Below, piece after piece: positions 1 to 12,240 of a DNA stretch of 64,000 bases. The stretch lies in assembly GCF_000004195.4 (NCBI RefSeq), contig NC_030679.2:28819712-28883711 (forward strand). The letters run 5' to 3'. Positions within the stretch are counted from its first letter, which is position 1. Each line of letters begins with the position of its first letter. The notes under the pieces were generated by a model, which saw only the letters and a list, made by a program, of their open reading frames with translations, was not told the origin of the DNA and did not search any database. The position numbers and the translations under genes were made by a program. The DNA is from Xenopus tropicalis (taxonomy: Eukaryota > Chordata > Amphibia > Anura > Pipidae).

Positions 1-539
1 AAACAGAGGTTGTGTTGAACATACATTCTGCCTATTGTTATAATTTTATAAAGATCTGTAATTTTTATTTCCTGTAGAACATTCATTGTTCTTCAGAGCA
101 GTTAACATGTGTAATTACCTGCTCGTTATCAGTGAAAGACACAGACAGCAAATGGAGTAAATTGGCTCCTTGTTTATATAGAACGTAGCTCCCAGACTAG
201 GAGGTGTGGGGGGGGGGACTAGACATGGGAGTGGGAGGTAGAAAGGGAAAAACAAAACAATGCCCATTAGAAAAAAATTGTATTGCCCACTTAGCTCCCA
301 CTCAGGAGCATTCAATACTAGAAAATGGAATTAAAGACCTATTAGTAAATTGTCAAGGCAGCATTGATGTTGTCTTTGTTGGACTTTAGGATGTGTGTGA
401 AATAGAGCTGCCTACTTATAAAGAGTCTGTCACGGTTTATCTGATGGGCGGATCTCAAGATTAGAAGAGTGTCTCATGCACCACACCAAGAAACATGACT
501 GTGAGTGTAATGAGGGGAAGCAAAAGGGCGATCAATCTG

Positions 540-1040
540 TATATAGGCCAAAGTCAGGGCAGGCTGCATACAAGTAAGGTCGGAGTCAGGCAGAAGATTG
601 AGGCAGGCTGAGTTCAAGCCACGTTGAGGTCAGGCAGAAGATTGAGGCAGGCTGAGTTCAAGCAAGACCAATGTCAGACAGAAGGTCAAGGCAGGCTGAG
701 TTCAAGCCAAGTTGAGGTCAGGCAGAGCATTGTGGCAGGCTAAGTTCAAACGAGACTAATGTCAGGCAGAAGGTTGAGACAGGCTGAGTTCAAGCGAGAC
801 CAATGTCAGGCAGAAGGTCGAAGCAAGCTGAATTCAAGTCACATTGAGGTCAGGCAGAAGATTAAGGCAGGCTCAGTTCAAGTGAGACCGATGTCAGGCA
901 GAAGAGTTCAAGTCAGGGAAAGGGTCGAGACAGGCAGAGTTTAAGCCAGGTCAAGGTCAGGCAGAAGGTTGAGGCAGGCAGAGTTCTGCAAGGTTAAGGT
1001 CAGGCAGGTAAAGGCAAGCAGAGTTTAAGTAAGGTTGAAT
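540..1040. repeat. 44-bp minisatellite, about 10 degenerate copies
   Basis: Units built on GTCAGGCAGAAG, AGGCAGGCTGAGTTCAAG and a variable GACCAATG/CACGTTGAG end recur every 44 bases; later copies shorten. The ORFs reading through it are a consequence of the repetition. The sequence style resembles non-coding parts of amphibian LTR retrotransposons, but no LTR, primer site or pol sequence is seen, so that link is only a guess. Confidence 0.85.
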
Positions 1041-1978
1041 GAGGCAAAGGTTGTACACAAAGTCAGCAATTCTTTAAAGGGATAATTCAGGAAGCAAGGC
1101 ATATAACCAAGCTCAGCTGTAACCTTTAGTGTTTATTTTGGCACCAAAATGGGACAATGTGCGTGTGTGCTGATGGCTGCACCAACGTGTGTAGTGATGC
1201 TCATGCACCCAACAATGCACACGGAGGATCAGACATTGGCACGCAAACAGGTTTAACAGGTTTTTAAGGTATAAAAATGATTGGTTTTATATATAAATTG
1301 GATTAGGTTTGGAAATGTTCAAATGTTTAACCACATTGGAAAGACCTCAAAAATGTACTTCTTATGAAAGGACAGAAAGAGAGCGGAATATACTGGAAAA
1401 AAAGGACAGAAAATAATTTAAGGCATATTTAAGACAGGACTGAATTTGCAACTTTAATGCTCTATTTCTTTATAGTCAGGGCAAGTCTTATCTCCTCTTA
1501 ACTAATTCATTTGTAGAATTCTGTACTTCACATACCCTGTATCAAATGAACAGCCTTTGATCTAACTTCATTTGTAACTAGTGCCTAAGTGAAGCCTTTT
1601 GCATGAAAAATGATTTGCATGAATTGTGTTGGTTCAGGCAAAGAGAAATGATACAGTGATTCATCCATCAGCTCGTACTGTGTTTCTCTTCACTTTGATA
1701 TGTAGCCTTAAATACTCTGTGTCAGAAATTTAAAATGCGGTTTATTATTTAGGTTTAATTCGAAACAAGCAGTTATCACTTTGACTAAAAGTTTACAACT
1801 TTGCCTAACAGTAACTTTCCTCTGTATCTTTATACTGTATGTTGCATAATAGACAAACTACAATAAAAAGGGCAAGTTTACTTAGGTATATAATTAATAG
1901 AAACCAGTAGTTAGGGTTTTATGATCTAGAGCAAATTAGAATTAGAGATGTATAATGTATGTATATATATATATATAT
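1041..1978. other. No gene seen; AT-rich single-copy-looking DNA
   Basis: Contains a segment at 1150-1240 with several GTG/TGC-rich words (possibly the edge of an old retroelement) and a short (TA)n run just before 1980. No open frame, inverted terminal repeat or RNA gene could be supported. Confidence 0.5.
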
Positions 1979-2195
1979 TGCAAGAAGACAGGCACTCACG
2001 TATAAGTAGGTCCAAGGGAGCCTGGGTGCAGTCCCAAAATAATAGATGTAATAGCTGTAGAGAGAGTCCGCACTCACAGGTCTTAAGAAAATATAGAAGT
2101 TTTATTCAAATCAACATCTAACGTTTCGGCTGCATCCACAGCCTTTCTCAAAGACGAGAAAGGCTGTGGATGCAGCCGAAACGTTAGATGTTGAT
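1979..2195. repeat. SINE-like interspersed repeat ending in a perfect hairpin
   Basis: The segment runs from CAAGAAGACAGGCACTCACG through TTTTATTCAAATCAACATC to an AACGTTTCGG motif. Its last part is an inverted repeat: bases 2110-2149 pair without mismatch with 2156-2195 across a 6-base loop, and the second arm runs into a (TA)n tract. Degenerate relatives with a T-rich box followed by GTTTCG-like words lie at 8860-8990 and 23052-23155. I cannot name the family. Confidence 0.6.
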
Positions 2196-2212
2196 ATATA
2201 TATATATATATA

Positions 2213-2304
2213 TACATTAGTTTTTATATACAAATATAAATATCACAAAGGCTTAGCATACATTAGTTTTTATATACAAATATAAATATCACAAAGGCTT
2301 AGCA
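2213..2304. repeat. Perfect 46-bp tandem duplication
   Basis: The 46-base unit starting TACATTAGTTTTTATATAC and ending GGCTTAGCA occurs twice head to tail without a mismatch, immediately after a (TA)n tract. The identity suggests a recent slippage or duplication event. Confidence 0.95.
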
Positions 2305-3290
2305 AGAAGCAAGAACTTCAAGGAAAGAGAAGGGACATTTGCCATTGACTTCTACATGAACTTGGCAAATTTAATCTGTCAAATTATGAAATTCGGATTT
2401 TTAGCCGTTTAGATGTATTGTAAATTTCGAAATATATCGGAATTGAGTTTAAAATAAAAAATAGATGGTAAGTAAATGATATAGAATGTATAGTATAATG
2501 TATATAAATGGGATAGCCAGCGAGAGGAGAGTATTCTTGGCAGTGTGAGGAATGGGGGAAAGAGGTAAAGACTAGTAGAAAGTGGAAAGGGTCCTGTAGA
2601 GGGGATAGCAGTTCAGCTCATGATAGACATACCTGTATATATATATATATATGTTCCCTTGTGATGGCAGATAATTACTCATTTCTACTCTAAAGGAGAG
2701 GGGGATTTCTTGCCCAGAGAACAGTTAAAATATATATCATTAAAGAGTTCAAACATAATGGAGTTCAATTCATCATGTAATTTCCTGTTACGTGTTTTTA
2801 ATAGACCAGTTGTAAATGTTTCTGTATAGCCTATCATTACGTCCCTTGTAAATGCGACAGGTGGATTTTAATGCTTAATTTGGAATAAAGCAGTCCGGTG
2901 TGCCAGCCATTTTATGGATTCAAATCATGGTTTCTTGACCAGGCTATAAAGTTGTAAATATCAGAAATGGGTGTCTGAGAGCTTATCAGTTTACAGAGCT
3001 GGGAGACAGTGTGTGTAGAAGGTAGTTCCATGGAACATTTTTTTTAAGAGAGTAAGGGGGCACCCCAGATTACTGGATCCACCTAGGCTATGAAAGTGGT
3101 GGGAAATCTGAGCAAACCAGAAATGGTCAAGTTGCATAACTGGCTTTATCTGTTATAGTTTATCCTTATCAACTAGGAACTGATACAAATGACACATCTG
3201 TGTCTGTGTGCACTATGGTGTACATCATGTTGTTATGAAACCTGTGTCTTTTTTTTTGCAGGGTAAGAACCCAGTTAAGTCTGGTTATGG

Positions 3291-3820
3291 CAGTAGAGGA
3301 TTGGGATCCATCATCCAGGAACCTGTTATCCACAAAGCTCAGAATTACATGAAGGTCATCTTCTATCTCCCATTTCAATCAAATAATTCTAATATTTAAA
3401 AATGATTCCTTTTTCTCTGTAATAATAAAACAGTACCTGTACTTGATCCCAACTAAGATATAATTACCCCTTATTGGGGGCAGAACAGCCCTATTGGGTT
3501 TATTTAATGGTTAAATGATTCCCTTTTCTCTGTAATAATAAAACAGTACCTGTACTTGATCCCAACTAAGATATAATTACCCCTTATTGGAGGCAGAACA
3601 GCCCTATTGGGTTTATTTAATGGTTAAATGATTCCCTTTTCTCTGTAATAATAAAACAGTACCTTGTACTTGATCCCAACTAAGATATAATTAATCCTTA
3701 TTGGAGGTGAAGTAATCTTACCAGGTTTAATTGCTTTTTAAATTACTTTTTAATAGATCCAAATTACAGAATTATCCCATATCTGATCATTTATTCTAAA
3801 TAACAAGTCCCATACCTGTA
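3291..3820 (-). mobile_element. TA-flanked MITE (CAGGTATGGG family) with tripled inner unit
   Basis: The right end reads CCCATACCTG followed by TA, matching the family end. The left end is decayed but keeps GGATCC and CCTGTTATCC. Inside, an approximately 113-bp unit (landmark GATCCCAACTAAGATATAAT at 3447, 3560 and 3674) is repeated about three times; other copies in this window hold it once. The element is non-autonomous, with no transposase. Confidence 0.8.
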
Positions 3821-4084
3821 ATACCTTCTTGAAAGGACATTGTCATAGTATAAAAAGCTAAAGGCTCAGCTAAGGGTGACTATGGGCTATAGAACGGTAA
3901 AGTCTTAATTAGCCACTGCTGAACCTAAGGAAATCAATGCAAAAATAATTATACTGTCATCTCTTTACAATGAAAAAAATGGCATTATTCTGTGGCATGC
4001 ACATGTCCTAAGGAAGGACATTCTGGAGAAACAAATCCATATAGTGGACAGGAGTCAAGACCAAATTGAAAAAAAGACGTCTTC

Positions 4085-4270
4085 AAGTGATGAGCGAACT
4101 TCTGCAAAATTTTGCTGTGAAAAATTCGTAGGTGCCTCAAAAAAGGGTGCGGTTGTGGAAAAAAAACGTGGTCGCATCAAAATAGTCACATGTGTCAAAA
4201 AAGACACGTGGTACCTGCAGTTTCGCCAATTTTGCGTCGAAGCAAAATGGGACAGATTCACTCATCACTA
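4085..4270. mobile_element. Decayed hAT-like MITE (TAGTGATGAGCG family)
   Basis: Begins with AGTGATGAGCGAA and ends with GACAGATTCACTCATCACTA, the two ends of the family. The interior has GCGTCG/CATCAAAA-type CpG words. No matching 8-bp flanks remain, so the copy is probably old or its edge has been altered. Confidence 0.75.
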
Positions 4271-4437
4271 ATGACCTAATTTTAATAGATTCACTTTTCA
4301 TATATTTCCCTAGGTACAATGGCTGACCTGTGTTTCCTGCTATTCTCACATTGGAAGTGTTAGAAAGAGCCAATGTAGAGCCAAGCACTATGCAAACATA
4401 TATAAAATGAAGGCGTGAAATTGGAGCATCTTACCTG

Positions 4438-4755
4438 TGCCCGGGATCCCCAAACTTTTTTTTACCAGTGAGTCACATTCAAATGCAAAAAGACTTGGGG
4501 AGAAACACAAGCAGAAAACATGTTTCTGGGGGTGCCAAATAAGGACTGTTATTGGCTATTTGGTAGCCCCTATGTGGAATGGCAGCCTACAGAAGGCTCT
4601 GTTTGGCAGTACTCCTGCTTTTTATGCAACCAAAACTTGCCTCCACACCAAGTAATCAAAAAGAACTACCTGATTTGAGGCCACTGGGAGCAACATCCAA
4701 GGGGTTGGGGAGGAACATGTTGCTCACGAGCCACTAGTTGTGGATCACTACTCTA
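4438..4755. mobile_element. hAT-like MITE relic with GGATCCCCAA end
   Basis: Left part CCCGGGATCCCCAAAC and right part GTTGTGGATCACTACTC are imperfect inverted partners. The same family occurs more intact at 44562-44832 and partially at 53092. The interior shares the words AAATAAGGACTGTTATTGGC and TTTGGTAGCCCC with the 53092 copy. No clear target duplication. Confidence 0.6.
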
Positions 4756-6073
4756 GGGAAAACATATTTGCCCATGAAAACCAGTAGGTGACTGTATAAC
4801 TGGATTACAGTTATTTTGGGTACTCCATATAGTTTAAATACAGCACCACGTTAAGCATGGCCTCTACTACATATTTAATGAAAACAGTTTATAGTATTAT
4901 CCATTTAACTGTTTTTTCTAAAAAGAAAGTATGGAAACTCCCACTTAAAAAAAGTTGCATAACCCTTGACAATATTTTTGCTAAATATTAAAGCTTTACT
5001 TTTCTGCTGTCCGTAAAAAGCTAGAATTTCTTAGCAGTGATTTAAACTAAGTGTCTCTTTTTTTCTGATAACTTGTATAAAAAGTACTGTACCTTTTCCC
5101 AGCTGGCAAGGCAAGTCGGGTATTATCTGGCAATGCTGGCTCATTGGAATACAATTGCAAAGCTTAACTGGGCAGATGAGAACAGATCCATGTACTTTGG
5201 AATATTGCTTTATTAGATGACACAAATGTAACTGGCTGGCTAGTTTTCTTGCTTCTGCACATCAGGAGATCAGCTATTAACAAGGCACCAATGCTTGGGG
5301 GGAAAAAAACACTTTTTCATTAGAACTCTAGTTTCAGCAAATGAATCAATAAGGCAAGGGAAGATATGTGACTCTTGTTTATAATGAACACAGTAAGGGA
5401 AAGCACTAAAGGCTATTTGTGATAGTCACTTCAAAGGCATACAATGTGCTTTGTGCTGCTTGTTATCTTTCTAATACTTTGATCATTGCCTTATATGACC
5501 ATAAGCCTATTAGAGGTTGTAAATAAAGCAGAGTGCTAATTATTCGTCTACTTTTCATATTCACATAATATGCATCTATCCTTCCTGTGAGTACATGTCT
5601 CTTCTATTTTTTTTTTCGTCTGTAATAATATCGCATAAGGTTTGGAATATCAAGTAGAAATCAGTATCATATATTTAACAGTGCAAAACAGGATTGTAAA
5701 TTCTATTAAATCCAAAATACTTGTCTATTATTAATATATAAAATACATGTATAGGCTCTATTACTTAGTCTCAGAGCCATTTCTAATAGTATCATTTTTA
5801 ACCAAAAAGTTATTCATGTTTGACTGATTCCCTGTTTCTCTGTAGCAATAAGGCAATATCTTGTAATTGATATTAACTATGCCAATAATACATTTGAAAT
5901 AATATTACATTTAGCATGTGTAAGTCCCCTGTGCTTTGAAAAAAACCTTTTACCATAAAGTCAGCCCAAGCAGTCAGTAGAATGTATGTAAGAGCTGTAT
6001 TTAAAACAAGTATAGTTATTAGTTAGTATAGTTCATTTGTTCAACCAAAAAGTAGTGGGTCATTGGGCTAAAG
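4756..6073. other. No gene seen
   Basis: AT-rich sequence without an open frame longer than about 65 codons, terminal inverted repeats or tandem arrays. Nothing in it could be assigned. Confidence 0.5.
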
Positions 6074-7640
6074 TACAGGTATAGGACCCGTTATCCAGAA
6101 TGCTCGGGACCAAGGGTATTCCGGATAAGGGGTCTTTCCGTAATTTGGATCTTCATACTTTAAGTCTACAAAAAAATCAATAAAACATTAAGTAAACCCA
6201 ATAGGACTGTTTTGCATCCAGTAAGGATTATTTATATCTTGGTTGGGATCAATTACAAGGTACTGTTTTATTATTACAGAGAAAAAGGAAATCAGTTTAA
6301 AAAGTCTGAATTATTAAATCAAGGACTGCATCCTAAACTTCCTCTTTCTGCGTTTAAAGGAATTATCCCGAAATTTAATCCAGACCCGTGGTCTCAAGCT
6401 GGAATGACTCTATTAATAACCGTTTTCCTACTTTTGAAGCACTACGACGTAAATGGCCTATTCCGACCAAGTCATTCTACATATATCTTCAACTGTCAAG
6501 CTTTCACAGAGCAAATTTTTACTGTGTTCCTAAACAACTATCTACAACCCAACAAAAACTCACTTCCTCAATCATGTCGGGTGCGAGGATATCACAATTC
6601 TACTCTAACATAAATGATCAGCTTCCCAACTCTCCAAATACTCCTCTTACGGCATGGAATAAGGAGCTAAATGCAGAAATAGACCCAATAGACTGGAACT
6701 CTGCCTTTGCTCTGATTACTGCTTCAACAAAATCGGCCAGACTGTTGGAACCTAGTATTAAATTGATGTACCGATGGTACCTAGTCCCTACGAGACTGTA
6801 TAAAATTTATCCACAAACCTCATCCAAGGAATGCTGGAGAGGTTGTGCTCAAGAGGGCACTCATACTCATATTTGGTGGAATTGCCCTAAAATCGTCCCA
6901 TTCTGGACACAAGTGTTTGATCTTATCAACAAAGTCATAGACACCCCAATCCCTAAAATTCCCACCATAGCTCTACTTAACCTGGAACTTGACCTCCTAA
7001 AATACGCCCAAAAAACACTGGTAGTACACTTTCTAGAAGTGGCAAGATTGCTAATCGCACAAAGATGGAAAACAGATACTATTCCTGATATGACTGCAAT
7101 GGTGAACTTGCTAGACTTAACTGAAAAATTGGAATTCTTTGATTCAAGAAACAGAAACTCAGTGAGCTCACATCATAAAAAATGGTCAAGCTGGGAAAAT
7201 TATAAAGCTCGTTAAATGTTATATTAACACGGTATCAATAGGCCCGGTTTCTTCTTCTATCTAGTTTAATGTTTTTACTTATGTGTCTCCTAATTCTTCT
7301 TTTTTTTTTTTTTTTTTTCCCTCTCCTTTTCTATCTTTCCCTTCTCTCTCCTGTTTCTCTATCCCCTAAATTTTTCTCTATATTGAGTATAGAGTGTAGT
7401 TAATAAAAGTTGTATGGCCTGAAGGTGAGACTCATAAGCTGACCAACTTTTGGAAAGGCTATACCCTTGTTATGTGATTGTTTGTCTGTTTTAATGGAAA
7501 GAAAAATAATAAAAATTGTCAAATAAAAAAAAAAAAAAGTCTGAATTATTTGATAAAAATGGAGTCTATGGGAGACAGGCATTCTGTAATTCGGAGCTTT
7601 CTGGATAATGGGTTTCCGGATAAGGGATCCCATACCTGTA
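6074..7640 (+). mobile_element. TA-flanked MITE split by a LINE insertion
   Basis: The left half (6074-6315) starts TA-CAGGTATAGGACCCG and the right half (7535-7640) ends GGATCCCATACCTG-TA, giving a TA duplication and matched ends. The halves are separated by about 1.2 kb of LINE sequence flanked by a 16-bp duplication of MITE sequence. With the LINE removed the MITE is about 330 bp and has one inner 113-bp unit. Confidence 0.85.
6316..7534 (+). pseudogene. 5'-truncated Tx1/L1-like LINE, ORF2 C-terminal pseudogene
   Basis: Translation gives the far C-terminal part of an L1/Tx1-clade ORF2 protein. A cysteine/histidine cluster (CWRGCAQEGTHTHIWWNC, about residues 147-164 of the 6388-7215 frame) is typical of the region after the reverse transcriptase. 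The reading moves from one frame (6320-6400) to another near 6400, so at least one frameshift has broken it. It ends with a T-rich 3' region, ATAATAAAAATTG and a poly(A) run (about 7525-7538). The direct repeat AAAAGTCTGAATTATT lies at 6300-6315 and 7535-7550, the mark of target-primed insertion. Endonuclease and catalytic reverse transcriptase are absent, so it cannot move. Family assignment is from protein motifs recalled, not searched. Confidence 0.85.
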
Positions 7641-9802
7641 CTAGAAAACATTAAAATTTGATTCCCTGTGCTGTTAAAATAAAAAACTTAAGGGGGATAC
7701 TTTGGATTTATTTGTTACTGGTTTAATGTTTTTCTTTGGATAAATGAAGGTTGCACGTAAAAAAAAAAAATGAAATCAAGTTTAAGGCAATGTTTACCAA
7801 CTTCGCCTTTCACGCTTCAAATACTTGAAATTACGTATGAATCATTCATATGAATTATGTATAAGATGTCTCCTTTGCCTTTACCATCATTTACAAACAA
7901 TTAAATTCCATCTCACATTGAATCTCCCCCTATGAGTATTCATGTAATAAACCACAAAAAACCATGAAATAAAATAAATAAATAAAGGTTGCACGTGCAA
8001 GGGTACCAATGCATTTTCTGCATGTGTTAACTATGGGCAAACAGAGATGCAGGTATAGGCCCATTTGCAAAAAAAAAAAAAAACAGGCCAGGGAGTGAGC
8101 CAACCATAAACCATATTGTTATGGAAGTTACTTGTCCTACAAGCCTTGTCAAAATCAGTCTAATAATTACTTGTCATTACAAAAATTACTTTTCAGGACA
8201 ATGATAGTTTTGCTCTAACCTTATACTGGTTTGTGTGGATTTCTTTTCACACTCCAAAAACATGCAAAGGGTAATTTACTGTGACCCCCTATGCTTTGCG
8301 CCTAGCCCTAGATTGAAAATCTAGCACTAAGTGCAAAAAGTAGCACTGTGGGATGCAAGCCCTGTCCTTACTGCCTGCCACTTGGGGTACAGGACTCATT
8401 TGTAGCCTGTATGCTCACTAACTTGAGTGTCTTAATGACATGCAAGTTACAGGATTGGTGCAAATTTTGTAAAGAACTGTTGCAGCCAAAGAGCAGGAGT
8501 AGAAGGAAGAAAGGACATTCCTAGAAAATGAAGAACCTGTTCTAAAAGCTTTTAAGAAGGCTATAACTTTTGTGTAAGCCAACATTCATAGACAATTTGC
8601 CTTAATATGATTAATTATCAGAGAGTCACACTGATCTATTATGGTGTTAATTTTCCTTAATCCTTATACATGCTACTTAAAGACAATATGTTCCAGATAT
8701 CTACAGTAGTATCCACATCATCTGGGAGCCATAATATCAAAAAAAGGACATATGCTCATAAGTAAAATATTTGGTCAGGATCTCACCCGTAGTGTAAGTG
8801 GGCCCAGGTGCTCATGCCCCAGACCTTCAGCTTGAGGGAGTCATCTTGGGTATGTCACATAGAAAAAAGGCAGGCACTCCGGGATTTCGGTGGAAAAAAA
8901 GCAGTTGCTCACGAAAAAGTGAAGTAAAATCACAAAAAAGTTTATTAAACTAACACATGGTACAAGTAGCCTCATCTGGGAGCCACTCAGGTTTATTCTA
9001 TGCCTGGCACGTGAGCACCAACTAAGAAGGCCTAAAATGAGTTCAATGTCAAGGAAGACCAGAAGCCAGAGGTTTCAAGGGCCCGGTATTTGTGATAGTT
9101 TACAATGGAGTACAGAGAAGCTTAGAACTATATTTTAATGATTTGCTGTTAGACTGTTTTTCTACCTCCAAATTGGTAAAGCAATCCAAAGCATAAGATA
9201 CAGAGAATCGCCTATAAAAAAAAAAATCAGTTGCCCTTTAAAATGAATTCTTTGGATGTTCAACCAAAGGTAACATTTCTTTGAATGGCACAGTAGCTGC
9301 AAATTGGGTGGATTTTTAAAATCAGTAAAACTTTTTTTATTTCACTTTTTTCTGGAAAACAGGTCATTTCTCCAGCACACATTTCACTCTTTTTAATGAC
9401 TTAATAATCCAATTAGACAACTCTCCATAGGCTACAGGGGAGAAACATGCCCCTCTATAAAAGTTAGAAGATACAGATTACTCAGAGGCTGAAAATCACT
9501 GTAGCTAAATATTTCATTAAGATAGGTAAGAGAAAAATATTTTGGAAAATGGAAAAGTCTCATGGGATCACTTTTATATATTTGAATTAGAAAAGTTCTA
9601 GTTTATGGCTTTCAAACTGGAACTTTGCTACTCTTACAGTACTCTCTCCCACTAACTATGCTGAGAGGGGAGTTATTGTTCGACAGCTATTGGCATGCCC
9701 TATACTTTAGTCATAAGCAGGTAATCCTATCATTTATGTAGCCCTTTATTTATAACCCAAACAAAGATTCATCTGTACAGCATTTCTTTTTCACATCTTA
9801 AA
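7641..9802. other. No gene seen; possible SINE-like remnant near 8.9 kb
   Basis: Mostly AT-rich single-copy-looking sequence. At 8860-8990 there is GGCAGGCACTCCGGG, a T-rich box AAAAAAGTTTATTAAAC and flanks reminiscent of the 1979-2195 repeat. Nothing else was assigned. Confidence 0.45.
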
Positions 9803-10144
9803 TAGTGATGAGCGAATCTGTCCCGTTTCGCTTCGCCATAAAACTTGCGAAACGGCACAAAAATTTGCGAAACAGCGAAAAATTTGCGAAACAAATTTGT
9901 TGCGTGATTTCTTTTGATGCCCGCGTCTATTTTTCGTCACCTGCGTCTATTTTTTGTTGCTGACGTCTATTTTTTGTCGCCTGTGGGCTTTTGACACGAC
10001 CAATTGCCGTGCGACAAAAAAATTCTGTGCAACAAATTTTTCAGCGCCAAATCTTCACGGAAGTTTCGTGAAACAATTTGCCAATGGCGAAATGCAGAAA
10101 TTCGCTGCAAATCCATGCCTGGCGAAAACATTCGCTCATCACTA
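9803..10144. mobile_element. hAT-like MITE (TAGTGATGAGCG family), 342 bp
   Basis: Ends are TAGTGATGAGCGAATCTG and CATTCGCTCATCACTA. The flanks are ATCTTAAA (9795-9802) and ATCCTAAA (10145-10152), an 8-bp target duplication with one transition, as expected for hAT. The interior is rich in TTTGTCGC/GCGACAAA words and CpG, with no transposase frame. Confidence 0.9.
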
Positions 10145-10152
10145 ATCCTAAA

Positions 10153-12240
10153 ATCTATCTGAGCTTTCCAGTGATAGGTGGGTAAGTAGGTGGGTAAGCG
10201 AGGTGCAAAAGAGTCTAAGGCTAAAAGGGAATGGTCACTTACAGTCTGTTCCAGGCCAACCCATTCATTTTTTTTACATTTTTTACCACCTTAGCTTCTT
10301 TCTCATCATCAGTAAAAGTGGATGAGATATGTTTTGTGAGTTGTTTTGGGGGAAAGTGGGAGTGTAAAGTTGGCCATACAATCACAATCAATGTGATAAA
10401 AAGGGCGGAGTAAAAAAAAAAAAGGAAATATTGAGGCTGGTTCATGCTAGCTGGTACATATTGCGGCTTGTACATGTTAGCTTCCGATGAGGGAAAGGGA
10501 AGGAAGATTCTTCACTTGACTTGAGTGACTTGATCAATAGTGGCAGTAGAGATTCAAGGAAAATGGGCTGAGATGGATCCTGAGAGACTAAAAGGTACTG
10601 TGTTGGCAAGTTAGAAAAGTGCTGCAGAGTTGGTTGTATAAACAAAAGCCAAATACTATTTATTTAGACTATTTATTTAGAGTAAGTCATCAGTGCAATG
10701 TAATATAAGCAAATATGCATTTCGATAGGCACAGTGATACATCATCAGTCAGTTGTTATATCAATGTTAATTACCAGTTGGTATCCCATATAAGGAAAAA
10801 TGTCCTATCCATTATAAAACATAAAGATATTAGAAGTTAGCTGTTTAAAAGAGGTTATTGGTCAATGCACAAAGAATTGGTCACAGGCTGATCCTCCCAT
10901 GCTGTAGCCTTTATAAAGGTGACATCTCCAAGACCAACGCCCATTTTAAAAAGCCTCATTTTGCCCATATCTCAGGCAGACCAGCATTCAGTGCATTCTG
11001 TGGGTTGTTTGCATGCTTGACAAAGTAATTGTTTTTTCCTAGCAGATTTAAAATAAAAATGTTAAGCAAATAAATCAGTGATGTAGGGTCTTATTATTAG
11101 CTCCGTATCTTCCATGTTCTTGTACTGTCTGTTACCATGGCACCATGTATGTTTTATCCTTGCACCTTCGCTATGTACCTGTCATTTATGGTAGTGGAGG
11201 CTCTCAAGCAAATGTTCCTTTACCCATAATTAATGGAAAATACTACAGAGGGCACCAGTGGAAGTGGACACCGATACTCTCATTATTGGATTGTAGAAGA
11301 GCGTACTTACATCCTCTGCTCCAATCAATAAAAGTCACCCTATTCCTATATTTTCATTATTAAGCACTACCATGTACACTGCAGTTATTGCATATCTACC
11401 ACAGTAGGACATCCTTTCAGATCAAATACAAAAAGCAACCTTTATCATAGGTCAGACTGTCAATCTAGGAAGCAGCGGGTAACAACAAAAGAAGTGTTAA
11501 ATTATAACAATTTGTTGACCCCCCCATATACATTTATGAGGCACCTTATGGCAGAACAGGTCACAAACACCAAAGGGTTCACTGGCTGCTTCTATACTTT
11601 TTTCACACTATCTTGTCTAAGTATTAAAAATGTCATTTCATTGGCCTGGCATTGAAAAATAAGGTCTTATCAAAGCCTTTAAAGACACAGAATGATGCTA
11701 CACATACACATATCAACCCATATTATTCTAATACATTATAGTGACTTCTGCATTATTACCTACACCAGAGCAAGCAAACTTTCCAGGTAAGTTCCAGCAA
11801 ACTGCTTTCTAATGTATGTTGACTTTTAGTTAAAAATTATACTCTGCATAATATTTCTTTCTCAGATTGATGTGACTTCAGTTCATGTTACAAAGCAGGA
11901 CACTATTTCATAAAGCAAAGAAAAATAACCAATAAAATATTATTCCACCAGCACACCCTGTCAAGAAAAATCACATTTAAAGGCCTGGAGTAAGCTATCA
12001 ATCTTTGCCACAAGTGTTGTGGGTTTGACATCATTTTGTTTGGTTAGGTTGCTTTCCATAAACAGCTTAATTTGGCAGCCATAGGACATTGTTCAATTTG
12101 TCACCTATTGATTCGTCTGATTAAAGTACTCATTCAAGCTGTCTTTACACTATCCCATATCTTTAAAACAGGAGTAGTATTTAACATATAAAGATAAATG
12201 TAATTTTCAACTGAAATGCAAACAAATTCAGCAAAACATG
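10153..12240. other. No gene seen
   Basis: Single-copy-looking sequence with several short homopolymer runs. The short frames here (under 80 codons) overlap on both strands and resemble nothing I know. No terminal repeats found. Confidence 0.45.

Noticed and set aside
759..944. 61-codon ORF in the 44-bp minisatellite
   Set aside because: Repetition artefact with no homologous motif.
3266..3273. Splice acceptor TTTTTTTTGCAG followed by an exon
   Set aside because: It lies at the edge of a decayed MITE, and downstream frames are MITE sequence.
6388..7215. 275-codon host gene
   Set aside because: L1/Tx1-type C-terminal ORF2 motif, poly(A), target duplication and upstream frameshift show a dead LINE fragment.
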